A stretch of 64,000 nt of DNA from Vibrio lentus. GTDB taxonomy: Bacteria > Pseudomonadota > Gammaproteobacteria > Enterobacterales > Vibrionaceae. Position numbers and translations under genes: made by a program. The stretch lies in assembly GCF_030409755.1 (NCBI RefSeq), contig NZ_JAUFQE010000002.1:2542001-2606000 (forward strand). The letters run 5' to 3'. The notes under the pieces are model-generated. The model made no database searches and was not told the DNA's origin. It saw only the letters and a program-made list of their open reading frames with translations. Below, piece by piece: positions 33,753 through 41,547 of the stretch. Position 1 is the first letter of the stretch; every line of letters starts with the position of its first letter.

Positions 33753-34724
33753 ATGGATTGGAAAAACACATTTCAGCCGCTCGCTCATACGCAAAATGAA
33801 TCGCTTCCAGAACTGATGATGACACACGTGTCAGATTGGAGCGCAATTACCATGATAGGCGATGACAAAAAGTCGTACCTACAAGGTCAAGTTACTTGCG
33901 ATGTCGTCACTCTTCCTAATGATGAATCTACATTAGGTGCGCATTGTGATGCGAAAGGAAAGGTATGGAGTATCTTTCGCTTGTTCCACCACAACGGTGG
34001 CTACGCACTCATGCAACCTAAGTCTGCGATTGACGTCGAATTAGTTGAAATCAAGAAATACGCCGTATTCTCTAAGGTTGATATCGAGCAAACGTCTGAC
34101 GTTGTTATCGGTGTGATGGGCGCGTCCGCTGATCAATACATTGACTCGATTTCAGAAAGCCAAGGTAAAGTGCGCGTTATCTCTGGTGGTACAGCGGTTC
34201 AAGTCTCCGACAACCGTTGGGCTCTACTTGTGACAGAAGAAGCAGCCGAAGCTTTGGTATCAAACAGCACAGCAGAAAAAGTATCGGAAGCACTTTGGCA
34301 GTATCATGAAATTCTTGATGCTCAACCGAACTTATCGAAAGCAGAGCAAAACGAGCACATTCCTCAAGCACTTAACCTGCAAGCGATTGGCGGTATCAGC
34401 TTTTCAAAAGGCTGCTACACAGGTCAAGAAACGGTTGCTCGTGCTAAGTATCGTGGCATGAACAAGCGTGAAATGCGCATTGTTTCAGGAACGACTTCAG
34501 ATGTACTGTCTCTTGAAAATACGATTGAACTAGAACGCAGCGTGGGTGAAAACTGGCGTGGCGCAGGCCGACTATTAAACGTGTATCAATTTGCTGATAA
34601 CCACGCGATGGGTTTGATGGTGTTGCCAAACAACCTTGATGACGATGTTCAGCTTCGATTGACTGCGCAGCCTGATCAAGTGTGGAACATTCTGCCACTG
34701 CCTTACAGCCTTGACGAAGAGTAA
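33753..34724 (+). CDS. ygfZ: tRNA-modifying protein YgfZ (folate-binding)
   Basis: Tetrahydrofolate-dependent protein that supports Fe-S enzymes such as MiaB and is related to the glycine-cleavage T protein. The ATG at 33753 has AGGA eight bases upstream and gives 323 residues. The diagnostic motif KGCYTGQE is near residue 220 (FSKGCYTGQETVARAKYRGM). An upstream open stretch of 64 codons is not conserved. It is divergent from sdhE. Confidence 0.94.
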   Translation: MDWKNTFQPLAHTQNESLPELMMTHVSDWSAITMIGDDKKSYLQGQVTCDVVTLPNDESTLGAHCDAKGKVWSIFRLFHHNGGYALMQPKSAIDVELVEIKKYAVFSKVDIEQTSDVVIGVMGASADQYIDSISESQGKVRVISGGTAVQVSDNRWALLVTEEAAEALVSNSTAEKVSEALWQYHEILDAQPNLSKAEQNEHIPQALNLQAIGGISFSKGCYTGQETVARAKYRGMNKREMRIVSGTTSDVLSLENTIELERSVGENWRGAGRLLNVYQFADNHAMGLMVLPNNLDDDVQLRLTAQPDQVWNILPLPYSLDEE

Positions 34725-34728
34725 CCAC

Positions 34729-35190
34729 GTGGAAACTCTGATTACACAATGGTTGGATCAACAGCAGGTGGATTATCGCCTGCTGATGCAAAGCAAACCA
34801 ACCACCAGCATCGAAGAGACAGCGCAAGAACGAGGCATCGATGCCTCTCAAATGGTCAAGTGCATCCTGCTCAAGGATATGGGAAACCAGTATGCGTTAG
34901 CCTGTATTGCTGGTGATCGCTCTGTCGACCCTAAGAAAGTACGCTCGGTACTGAATTGCCGTAGAATGACCTGCGTATCACTGAAAGATGTTGAAGCCAT
35001 CACTGGCTTTAAGGCTGGATGTGTCGGGCCGCTTGCTCTGAAGAGACACATGCCGATCATTTTTGATCCTTCTCTTCAGAATAACGCCTTCGTGACGATC
35101 AGCTCTGGTGATCGAATGGCTGGCGTCGCATTGGATCTCGATGATCTTATGGCTTTGTGTGCCCCTATCGTCGCAGAGATCTGTCGATGA
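34729..35190 (+). CDS. YbaK/EbsC-family aminoacyl-tRNA deacylase
   Basis: A YbaK/prolyl-tRNA-synthetase-associated domain protein, about 153 residues, of a family that hydrolyses mischarged tRNAs such as Cys-tRNA(Pro). The likely start is the GTG at 34729, four bases after the ygfZ stop, with AAGAG upstream. A TTG at 34711 overlapping ygfZ is the alternative. The conserved MVKCILLKD, DRSVDPKKV, GFKAGCVGPLAL and ISSGDRMAGVALD match the fold. The substrate is not predictable from sequence. It probably forms a transcription unit with ygfZ. Confidence 0.82.
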   Translation: METLITQWLDQQQVDYRLLMQSKPTTSIEETAQERGIDASQMVKCILLKDMGNQYALACIAGDRSVDPKKVRSVLNCRRMTCVSLKDVEAITGFKAGCVGPLALKRHMPIIFDPSLQNNAFVTISSGDRMAGVALDLDDLMALCAPIVAEICR

Positions 35191-35558
35191 TCCACTCTAA
35201 GGCGTAATTGATCGCAAACCTCACTTAAAGTTTTCATTAAATACATATTTTGTGTGAAGTTCGTCATAAGAAAAACACATTAATAGTAAATATTTAATCA
35301 AAATAAAAGCATAGGTAGTCACAAGATTAAATCTGCGTTATTGTTAATTTACTGACTAGCCTTTAGGTAAATCAGTACAAGTGAATCCACTGAGTAACAT
35401 CAGTATCCACTTTTGTGTAATGCATCTGTGACTATTCGCCCGTTTTAGACGGGCTTTTTTTATGTCTAAAATTTACAATTTGATTACACAAATAAAAAAA
35501 TCCCGCCTATTCTTATACTTGTAACATCTCTACTGCTTAATACCGAACAGGAAAGTTC
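35191..35558. other. Non-coding stretch after the YbaK-family gene
   Basis: AT-rich. It contains a short hairpin ACTGA-GTAACA-TCAGT near 35388-35403 and the strong terminator at 35437-35462. No good open frame is seen. A small RNA ending at that terminator is possible but unproven. Confidence 0.4.
35437..35462 (+). terminator. Rho-independent terminator, possibly of a small RNA
   Basis: A stem GCCCGT paired with ACGGGC, followed by a T7 run. It is 250 bases past the preceding stop codon, so it may end either a long 3' UTR or an independent small transcript. Confidence 0.82.
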
Positions 35559-35720
35559 ATGGCAGTTTCCCTACTCACTATTATTTTGAGGAGAAGCTCA
35601 CGTAAAAATAGATATTTACTACAGGAAGTGCTTAGAACAGCACAAATATCTAATAAACGTCAACTCTGCTGCATATTAATCCACGCTTATCACAATTATT
35701 ATCATGGATTTTTTCTATAA
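35559..35720 (+). CDS. Possible 53-residue leader or small protein upstream of ytfK
   Basis: I do not recognise this one. An ATG with a good ribosome site (AGGA about seven bases upstream) opens 53 codons, starting MAVSLLTIILRRSSRKNRY and ending with an aromatic/histidine-rich tail HAYHNYYHGFFL. The stop lies inside a hairpin (35671-35725) that ends about 30 bases before the ytfK start. It could be a leader peptide, a small protein or chance. There is no conservation evidence available here. Confidence 0.3.
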   Translation: MAVSLLTIILRRSSRKNRYLLQEVLRTAQISNKRQLCCILIHAYHNYYHGFFL

Positions 35721-35725
35721 TATGC
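35671..35725 (+). promoter_or_regulatory. Leader hairpin upstream of ytfK
   Basis: Perfect outer arms GCATATTA (35671-35678) and TAATATGC (35718-35725). Adjacent inner arms ATCCA (35679-35683) and TGGAT (35705-35709) also pair. It lies just before the ytfK ribosome site, in the probable 5' leader. Confidence 0.5.
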
Positions 35726-35754
35726 AGGCTAGGTAAATATAAGGATAATTAAGA

Positions 35755-35961
35755 ATGAGACTGTTTAAGCGCTATACACCGGGTATGATTGCTAAACATG
35801 TAAGTCGACTTTTCAAAGGACGAATCTACATTTACGGCGTCGGCAAATTTGAGTTTGATAATGGCAAGCTCGTACTACCGGAGCGAGCAGAGAGACGTCA
35901 TTTTCAAACCGTGAAAGAGATCAACAGTGAAATCATGAAGCTGCGTTGTGCATACGTCTGA
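35755..35961 (+). CDS. ytfK: YtfK-like protein (DUF1107)
   Basis: A small DUF1107 protein of 68 residues (MRLFKRYTPGMIAKHVSRLF, then FKGRIYIYGVGKFEFDNGKLVLPE) that aligns by eye along its length with E. coli YtfK. In E. coli YtfK binds SpoT and pushes it toward (p)ppGpp synthesis during phosphate or fatty-acid starvation. It has AAGGA upstream of its ATG and stands alone between two terminators. The functional role in this organism is inferred. Confidence 0.85.
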   Translation: MRLFKRYTPGMIAKHVSRLFKGRIYIYGVGKFEFDNGKLVLPERAERRHFQTVKEINSEIMKLRCAYV

Positions 35962-35986
35962 TCTGATTATCTAACAGAATTCGAAA

Positions 35987-36022
35987 TAAAAAGGGTTAGC
36001 ATATTAATGCCAACCCTTTTTT
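35987..36022. terminator. Bidirectional terminator between ytfK and ubiI
   Basis: A stem AAAAGGGTT-GCAT paired with ATGC-AACCCTTTT, with a mismatched base pair and A/T flanks on both sides. Confidence 0.85.
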
Positions 36023-36098
36023 AGTACTTATGATTCTGAAAACCTGTTCTGCCACGAGTCATTCGTTATTAATGTTCAACAGCTTAACCATTAAATCA

Positions 36099-37322
36099 CT
36101 ATCGGTGAGTCACGGGACGTTTTGCTAAATCAGGAAGGTTCCCTGATAGGCCGAGTGCTCTTTTCATGATTTCATCTTTCGCACCAGGCAGTTGACCCGC
36201 AAGCTTCATACCGATACCACGAATCAGCTTCTTGGCTGGATTGTCACCTTCAAACAGATCTTTAAAGCCCTGCATAGACGCAATCATCTTCGCCGCCTCT
36301 GCTTTTCTCCAGCGCTCATAGCCACGAAGGTTACGCTTAGTACCAATGTCCTCGCCAGCAGCCCACAGCGTTAACAGCTCTTGCGCTAAGCTTGCAGCAT
36401 CTAATAGCCCTAAGTTGACACCCTGCCCCGCTAACGGGTGAATCGTATGAGCAGCATCACCAACCAAAGCTACACGCTCTACCGCGAAATCTCGTGCGTA
36501 TCGCATTCGCAGTGGGAAGGCAAAACGCTCACCAACCACTTCGCACAATCCAAGCTTGGCATCAAATTCAGCCGTGAGCTGTTTATTGAAATCAGCATCC
36601 GACATGGATACAAGCTTCTCGGCACGATTTGGTTCCGTAGACCAAACGATAGAGCTCATATTCGTTGGTTGCATTGGCAGGAACGCCAGCGGCCCTTGTG
36701 GTGTGAATATTTGACGAGCAACACTGTGGTGAGGCTCTGTTGTTTTGATGTTCGCGACGATCGCACTGTGGCCGTAATCCCAATGTGTTAGTGGGATATC
36801 TTGCTGTTTGCGAACCCAAGAGTTTGCACCGTCAGCTCCAACAACTAACTTAGCGGTCAGCGCTTGGCCATTGTCTAGCGTTAACCATGCTTCGCTCTCA
36901 CCAATCGCCATCATTTTGCACGTCGCTGGCATGTATAGGCTGACATTATCTTGCTTCTTAACCTGATCAAGCAGCGCTAATTGAATTACGCGGTTCTCTA
37001 CAATATGGCCTAGGTTAGGCTGTGCTAAGCGTGTCGAGTCAAACTCGATGCGAGCAAAGCTGTCTTGTTCCCACACTTCCATCGCTTGGTAGGGCGCAGC
37101 ACGTCTTTGTTCGATACCTTGCCATGCCCCTAGATTACGCAGAATGACTTCACTCGAACGGCTCAGCGCCGACACTCTCACATCGGGTAATTCACTAAGC
37201 CCTTCACTGGGAGCTTTGCCTTCAATCACCGCAACTCTTAAGTCACTGTCTTTCAATGCGGCCGCGAGCGCTAGGCCAACCATGCCACCGCCAACAATAG
37301 CGATATCAACACTTTGCATCAT
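36099..37322 (-). CDS. ubiI: FAD-dependent 2-octaprenylphenol hydroxylase UbiI/VisC
   Basis: Flavin monooxygenase that hydroxylates C5 of the ring in ubiquinone synthesis. It is 407 residues. The FAD motif VDIAIVGGGMVGLALAAAL is at the N-terminus, with VVGADGANSWVR centrally and RVALVGDAAHTIHPLAGQGVNLG in the C-terminal half. Two adjacent ATGs (37322, 37319) are possible starts. It is 11 bases after ubiH and paralogous to it. Confidence 0.93.
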   Translation of the reverse strand: MMQSVDIAIVGGGMVGLALAAALKDSDLRVAVIEGKAPSEGLSELPDVRVSALSRSSEVILRNLGAWQGIEQRRAAPYQAMEVWEQDSFARIEFDSTRLAQPNLGHIVENRVIQLALLDQVKKQDNVSLYMPATCKMMAIGESEAWLTLDNGQALTAKLVVGADGANSWVRKQQDIPLTHWDYGHSAIVANIKTTEPHHSVARQIFTPQGPLAFLPMQPTNMSSIVWSTEPNRAEKLVSMSDADFNKQLTAEFDAKLGLCEVVGERFAFPLRMRYARDFAVERVALVGDAAHTIHPLAGQGVNLGLLDAASLAQELLTLWAAGEDIGTKRNLRGYERWRKAEAAKMIASMQGFKDLFEGDNPAKKLIRGIGMKLAGQLPGAKDEIMKRALGLSGNLPDLAKRPVTHR

Positions 37323-37333
37323 TATTTTTTACC

Positions 37334-38512
37334 TTATCTATCTACTAGGCCAAGCGTATGACGCAAAAGTGGACCTTTAAGAGATGGGAGGTTATCGATT
37401 ACGGCTAACCCAAGATTACGCCCAATACGAGCGGTCATAAAATCATTTGAGAACAGATGAACGAGGCTTGAAGTCAACGTAATCGTAGTGTCTCTGTCTT
37501 GTTCTCTACGCTTTCTAAAGTTAACAAGACCAGTGTAACGCCCAACATCATCCAGTTGGTTACATAACTCTTCAGCCAAAGAAGCGACATCACGAATGCC
37601 GAGGTTAAAACCTTGGCCCGCAATGGGGTGAAGCGTTTGAGCAGCATTGCCTACGATCGCAAAACGATGAGAAATATTCTGCTGGCGATGACGAAGAATT
37701 AATGGGTAACTCGCACGCTTGCCCACTTTTTCCAATCGCCCCAATCGCCAACCAAAATCTTTCTGCAGCTGCTCAAGAAATTCGTTGTCGCTTAAAGCGA
37801 CGACTTGCTGTGCTTGCTCTGGTGGCAGACACCAAACCAGAGACAAACGATTGTCACTCATCGGTAACAGAGCAACTGGCCCATGATAAGTAAAACGCTC
37901 AAAGGCTCGACCTTGATGAGGCTCACTAGCAACGATATTGGCAATCACAGCAACTTGTTCAAAGTCATGTTCACTCAATGGGATATTCAGTTGCTGACAA
38001 CAGGTTGAGATAGCACCGTCAGCTGCAACCAATAACTTAGTGGTTACTGTTTGCCCACTTGTAAGCTCAATCGTCGTTAACGATTCATCACGTTCAACGG
38101 TTCTAACAGACTCAGGGCAAAGCATCGTAATTGCTGCTTCTGATTCTAATTTCTGCTGATAGATCCGACCAACATCCGCCAACTCCACCACGTAGCCAAG
38201 CGCATCAACAGCAAGGTCTTCACTGTAGATATCCGTCATTCCAGCATGACCTCGATCTGATACATGAATATCTTTGATCGGGGTTGCAACGGGAGCGATA
38301 GATTGCCACAACTGCAAAAAGTCAAGGATCTGAACTGTACCATAGGACAAAGCGATAGAACGAGAATCGAATCCAGGGTGAGCTTGATGATCAACCTGAT
38401 AAGGCTCCACTACCGCAATAGACAGAGAGCCTTGACTTAAGTGGTTCAGAGCAAGGGCCAAGGTTGCCCCCGCCATTGCACCACCAGCAATTACAACATC
38501 ATACTGAGCCAT
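37334..38512 (-). CDS. ubiH: 2-octaprenyl-6-methoxyphenol hydroxylase UbiH
   Basis: Flavin monooxygenase for ring hydroxylation at C1 in ubiquinone synthesis. It is 392 residues from MAQYDVVIAGGAMAGATLAL, the second of two adjacent ATGs, chosen for spacing from GAGG. FDSRSIALSYG, VAADGAISTCCQ and RFAIVGNAAQTLHPIAGQGFNLG are the family motifs. It lies between ygfB and ubiI. Relative to E. coli, pepP is not between ygfB and ubiH. Confidence 0.93.
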   Translation of the reverse strand: MAQYDVVIAGGAMAGATLALALNHLSQGSLSIAVVEPYQVDHQAHPGFDSRSIALSYGTVQILDFLQLWQSIAPVATPIKDIHVSDRGHAGMTDIYSEDLAVDALGYVVELADVGRIYQQKLESEAAITMLCPESVRTVERDESLTTIELTSGQTVTTKLLVAADGAISTCCQQLNIPLSEHDFEQVAVIANIVASEPHQGRAFERFTYHGPVALLPMSDNRLSLVWCLPPEQAQQVVALSDNEFLEQLQKDFGWRLGRLEKVGKRASYPLILRHRQQNISHRFAIVGNAAQTLHPIAGQGFNLGIRDVASLAEELCNQLDDVGRYTGLVNFRKRREQDRDTTITLTSSLVHLFSNDFMTARIGRNLGLAVIDNLPSLKGPLLRHTLGLVDR

Positions 38513-38536
38513 CATAACCTCAAGCGAGCAAACGAA

Positions 38537-39112
38537 TTAGTGAATGGTTGGAGCGGCATCTTCAGATGGACGAGCACCAAACTCTGCATGAATCGTTAAT
38601 GCACACGCTTTGACATGCTCGATAACGTGTTCTAGAAGCTGTGCTTGCTCTTCTAAGTCGTCTTCTTCATCAATACCCAGCTTCGCCATCTCTTCCAGAT
38701 CAGCCAAGGCTTCTTTGGTGCCATCAGACGCTTTGTTTAACGGAGCGCCCACTAAACCCAAACCAGAAATAAAGTGGTTAATCCAATCAGACACACCATC
38801 AGCAAGGTCAAATAGGCTCGCACTTGCGTCTTCATCAGGCAACAACATAGATAATTCCATGCCAGAACCAGTAATTTCGCTGGTCGTCACCTTTAATGTA
38901 GCTTCTGCTAACGTTAAGACACGATCAGGCCAACCCATGCCTTCATTGGTGTAATCAAAGATCAGTGGTTGCCAGCTTTTATCTGTAAGGTTTAAACCTC
39001 CACTTAACATACCCGTTAACAGACCATGCATTTCAGCAGGTGTTACGGCTAGGCTTGCCGATTGAAGTTCAGTCGCAACCGTTAGGTAGTCAGGTAAAGT
39101 AGTTTCGCTCAT
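38537..39112 (-). CDS. ygfB: YgfB/UPF0149 family protein
   Basis: A helical cytoplasmic protein of 191 residues, the usual size. The family features [32 protein letters not shown] and a Glu/Asp-rich stretch DEEDDLEEQ are present. The precise biochemical role is unsettled; in Pseudomonas a homologue affects beta-lactam resistance through AmpDh3. It is divergent from zapA, as in E. coli. Confidence 0.92.
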   Translation of the reverse strand: MSETTLPDYLTVATELQSASLAVTPAEMHGLLTGMLSGGLNLTDKSWQPLIFDYTNEGMGWPDRVLTLAEATLKVTTSEITGSGMELSMLLPDEDASASLFDLADGVSDWINHFISGLGLVGAPLNKASDGTKEALADLEEMAKLGIDEEDDLEEQAQLLEHVIEHVKACALTIHAEFGARPSEDAAPTIH

Positions 39113-39419
39113 CAGTAGCTCGCTCAGTTATTCTTTATATCGATAGTATAATCGTACCACTTCACCCCAATTCTGGTAAGCATCGATCCCCAGCAATTGA
39201 AGGATGACTGACTACCAAATGTTCAATTTGCTGAATTACTGTGTGCTCAAGCTCTCATTTACAAACAGTCACTCTGAAAAGCTTGAATCTTAATAGCGGT
39301 TTACCTATAGTTTCTCCCTCAGAGGAGATTGCTTCCTCAGCGGTGTTTGCTCTTTTTCTTTTTCAAAAAGGAGAAAGTGCAACAGCCTTAAAAATAGCGC
39401 GTTAAAGAGTTCATCCATC
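39113..39419. other. Divergent ygfB-zapA promoter region
   Basis: A 307-base gap without a gene. In the probable zapA leader, the segment at 39313-39338 can form two mutually exclusive short stems, TCTCC with GGAGA, or GAGGA with TCCTC. Nothing else is recognisable. Confidence 0.5.
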
Positions 39420-39728
39420 ATGAGTAATCAAGCGGTAGACGTTGAAATATTAGGAAAACTGACTCGAGTTAATTGTCCTCCTGGGCAAGAGGAGTCATTA
39501 ATTGCAGCGGCGGCCGATCTTGATAATCGATTGAAAGAGATGGCTGAACGTACTAAGGTAACCAATGAAGTGAAGCTGCTAACGATCGCAGCTCTGAATA
39601 TTTGTTATGAGCTACAAACCAAGAAGTTTGAAGCAAACGACGAACAAAACGCACTGACCGAGCGAATGGAACAGCTCACGACATCACTTTCTGATGTCCT
39701 CAGTAAAGTTAAGCACGGACAGCAATAG
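39420..39728 (+). CDS. zapA: Cell division protein ZapA
   Basis: Cross-links FtsZ filaments and helps form the Z ring. It is 102 residues: an N-terminal globular domain (VDVEILGKLTRVNCPPGQE) and a long C-terminal coiled coil (about 50-95). It is followed at once by 6S RNA and fau, a conserved arrangement. Confidence 0.95.
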   Translation: MSNQAVDVEILGKLTRVNCPPGQEESLIAAAADLDNRLKEMAERTKVTNEVKLLTIAALNICYELQTKKFEANDEQNALTERMEQLTTSLSDVLSKVKHGQQ

Positions 39729-39740
39729 CGTACACAAAAT

Positions 39741-39921
39741 TTACCCTGGAGTGTTTGTCAGAGGATTCACGTCCCCGAGCCGATAAGCAATCCCTAAGGG
39801 TTAGTACTTGAGTGCTATTGAGCATGCTCGGTCCGCCGAGAAGCCTACGGTAATCATTGCTGATCCGCCTTGAACTCGCTGGTTCAAGGGCCATCTATTC
39901 TCAACGGCACTTTGGGGTATC
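39741..39921 (+). ncRNA. ssrS: 6S RNA
   Basis: Binds sigma-70 RNA polymerase and represses transcription in stationary phase. The ends form a perfect 11-pair closing stem, ACCCTGGAGTG (39743-39753) with CACTTTGGGGT (39908-39918), allowing G-U pairs. Strongly conserved internal segments GTCCCCGAGCCGATA, GAGCATGCTCGGTCCGCCGA and TTGAAC...GGTTCAAGGG match the E. coli molecule. It lies between zapA and fau, the classical ssrS-ygfA context. Exact ends are estimated. Confidence 0.94.
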
Positions 39922-39928
39922 CCTTCTT

Positions 39929-40528
39929 ATGAAGACGCTCACACGCAGCGAATTTCGCAAACAGATCCGCACCAAACGTAATGCATTATCTGGCGAACAA
40001 CAAACTCAATCCGGTTTAGATTTAGTCCAGCAGTGTGCTCAACTTGATGAAATTCAGTCTGCTCAGCATATCGCACTCTATATATCCATCGATGGCGAAC
40101 TCGATACCCAGCCGTTAATTGAATGGTTATGGGCGCAAGGTAAGCAAACTTATTTACCGGTATTGCACCCCTTCTCAGCCGGACACCTGTTATTTCTTCA
40201 TTATTCTCCAGACACACCGACCGTCCTTAATAAATACGGTATCGTTGAACCTCAGCTGAATCAATTGCTCGTCAAACCATGCCAACAACTCGATCTTATT
40301 CTCACACCCTTGGTGGGCTTTGACTCTCAGGGACATCGCTTAGGAATGGGCGGTGGATATTACGATCGCACTTTGGCTCAATGGTTTGAGACCGGCAATG
40401 GCGCAACCCCGATTGGTCTCGCTCACGATTGTCAACATGTCAATCGCTTACCTATTGAAGGTTGGGACATTCCGTTACCTAAAATCGTGACTCCGAGTAA
40501 AACTTGGCAATGGGAAAACAACCATTAA
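39929..40528 (+). CDS. fau: 5-formyltetrahydrofolate cyclo-ligase
   Basis: Converts 5-formyl-THF to 5,10-methenyl-THF with ATP. It is 199 residues from MKTLTRSEFRKQIRTKRNAL. The phosphate-binding LVGFDSQGHRLGMGGGYYDRTLA signature is intact. The ATG is only about eight bases past the 6S RNA end, so it is cotranscribed, as with ygfA in E. coli. Confidence 0.94.
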   Translation: MKTLTRSEFRKQIRTKRNALSGEQQTQSGLDLVQQCAQLDEIQSAQHIALYISIDGELDTQPLIEWLWAQGKQTYLPVLHPFSAGHLLFLHYSPDTPTVLNKYGIVEPQLNQLLVKPCQQLDLILTPLVGFDSQGHRLGMGGGYYDRTLAQWFETGNGATPIGLAHDCQHVNRLPIEGWDIPLPKIVTPSKTWQWENNH

Positions 40529-40533
40529 AGCGC

Positions 40534-40598
40534 TATAATCGCGCCGCAAACGTTAACCTCGATATACAAACGTTAACTTTAATACGCGAACGATTAAT
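40534..40598 (+). promoter_or_regulatory. rpiA promoter region with three phased AAACGTTAAC-type repeats
   Basis: A consensus -10 TATAAT (40534-40539) is followed by CAAACGTTAAC at 40547-40557, the same 11 bases at 40567-40577, and a degenerate copy CGAACGATTAA at 40587-40597. The spacing is exactly 20 bases each time. The first copy extends to CGCAAACGTTAAC, resembling LacI/PurR-family operators. The positions overlap the likely start of transcription. Confidence 0.55.
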
Positions 40599-40630
40599 TC
40601 ACAGCGCAAGACCTTATTCAGGAGAATGGC

Positions 40631-41287
40631 ATGACTCAAGATGAAATGAAAAAAGCAGCTGGCTGGGCAGCACTTCAATATGTTGAAGAAGGCAGCATTG
40701 TAGGTGTCGGTACTGGCTCTACAGTAAATCACTTCATCGACGCACTTGGCACAATGAAAGACAAAATCAAAGGTGCGGTTTCAAGCTCTGTAGCCTCTAC
40801 TGAAAAACTAGAAGCGCTAGAAATCAAAGTTTTTGAGTGCAATGACGTATTCAAGTTAGACATCTATGTGGATGGCGCGGATGAAATTAACAGTTCACGC
40901 GATATGATCAAAGGCGGTGGTGCTGCTTTGACCCGTGAAAAAATCGTTGCCGCTATCTCAGACAAGTTTATTTGTATCGTTGATGGTACGAAAGCAGTTG
41001 ATGTGTTGGGTAAATTCCCACTGCCTGTTGAAGTTATCCCAATGGCACGTTCATACGTTGCTCGTGAATTAGTAAAACTTGGTGGTGACCCAGTTTACCG
41101 CGAAGGCTGCACAACCGATAACGGCAACGTGATCCTAGATGTGTACGGCATGGCGATCGAAAATCCAAAACAGCTAGAAGATATCATCAATGGTATCGCT
41201 GGTGTGGTAACGGTTGGTCTGTTCGCTCACCGTGGTGCTGATGTAGTTATCACTGGCACGCCTGAAGGTGCAAAAATCGAAGAATAA
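40631..41287 (+). CDS. rpiA: Ribose-5-phosphate isomerase A
   Basis: Interconverts ribose 5-phosphate and ribulose 5-phosphate in the pentose phosphate pathway. It is 218 residues. [27 protein letters not shown] [30 protein letters not shown] and [10 protein letters not shown] are diagnostic. It has AGGAGA before its ATG. It lies between fau and serA, as in E. coli on the opposite strand of argP. Confidence 0.96.
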   Translation: MTQDEMKKAAGWAALQYVEEGSIVGVGTGSTVNHFIDALGTMKDKIKGAVSSSVASTEKLEALEIKVFECNDVFKLDIYVDGADEINSSRDMIKGGGAALTREKIVAAISDKFICIVDGTKAVDVLGKFPLPVEVIPMARSYVARELVKLGGDPVYREGCTTDNGNVILDVYGMAIENPKQLEDIINGIAGVVTVGLFAHRGADVVITGTPEGAKIEE

Positions 41288-41325
41288 ATAATAGAAGATT
41301 GAGTTTTTCTGTTACTTCATTACAT

Positions 41326-41352
41326 ACGGTGCCCGAGGGCGCCGTTTTTTTT
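41326..41352 (+). terminator. Terminator after rpiA
   Basis: A GC-rich stem ACGGTGCCC paired with GGCGCCGT, loop GAG, followed by eight T residues. Confidence 0.93.
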
Positions 41353-41547
41353 GCTTTATACCTGTAAAATTATGTCTTATTCCGTAATTTTCTTACCCAA
41401 AACATTTTTTTTTGTTACTTTATTGTTCAGAAGACGCACAGGGAAAACGTTTGTCTCCTGACAAAGTGGTGAATTTGTTCCCCTTTCAGCCATTTTGTAG
41501 CACGTGCGCCGCATTTGCCCAACCTTTCCATTTTAAGGACGAGAACA

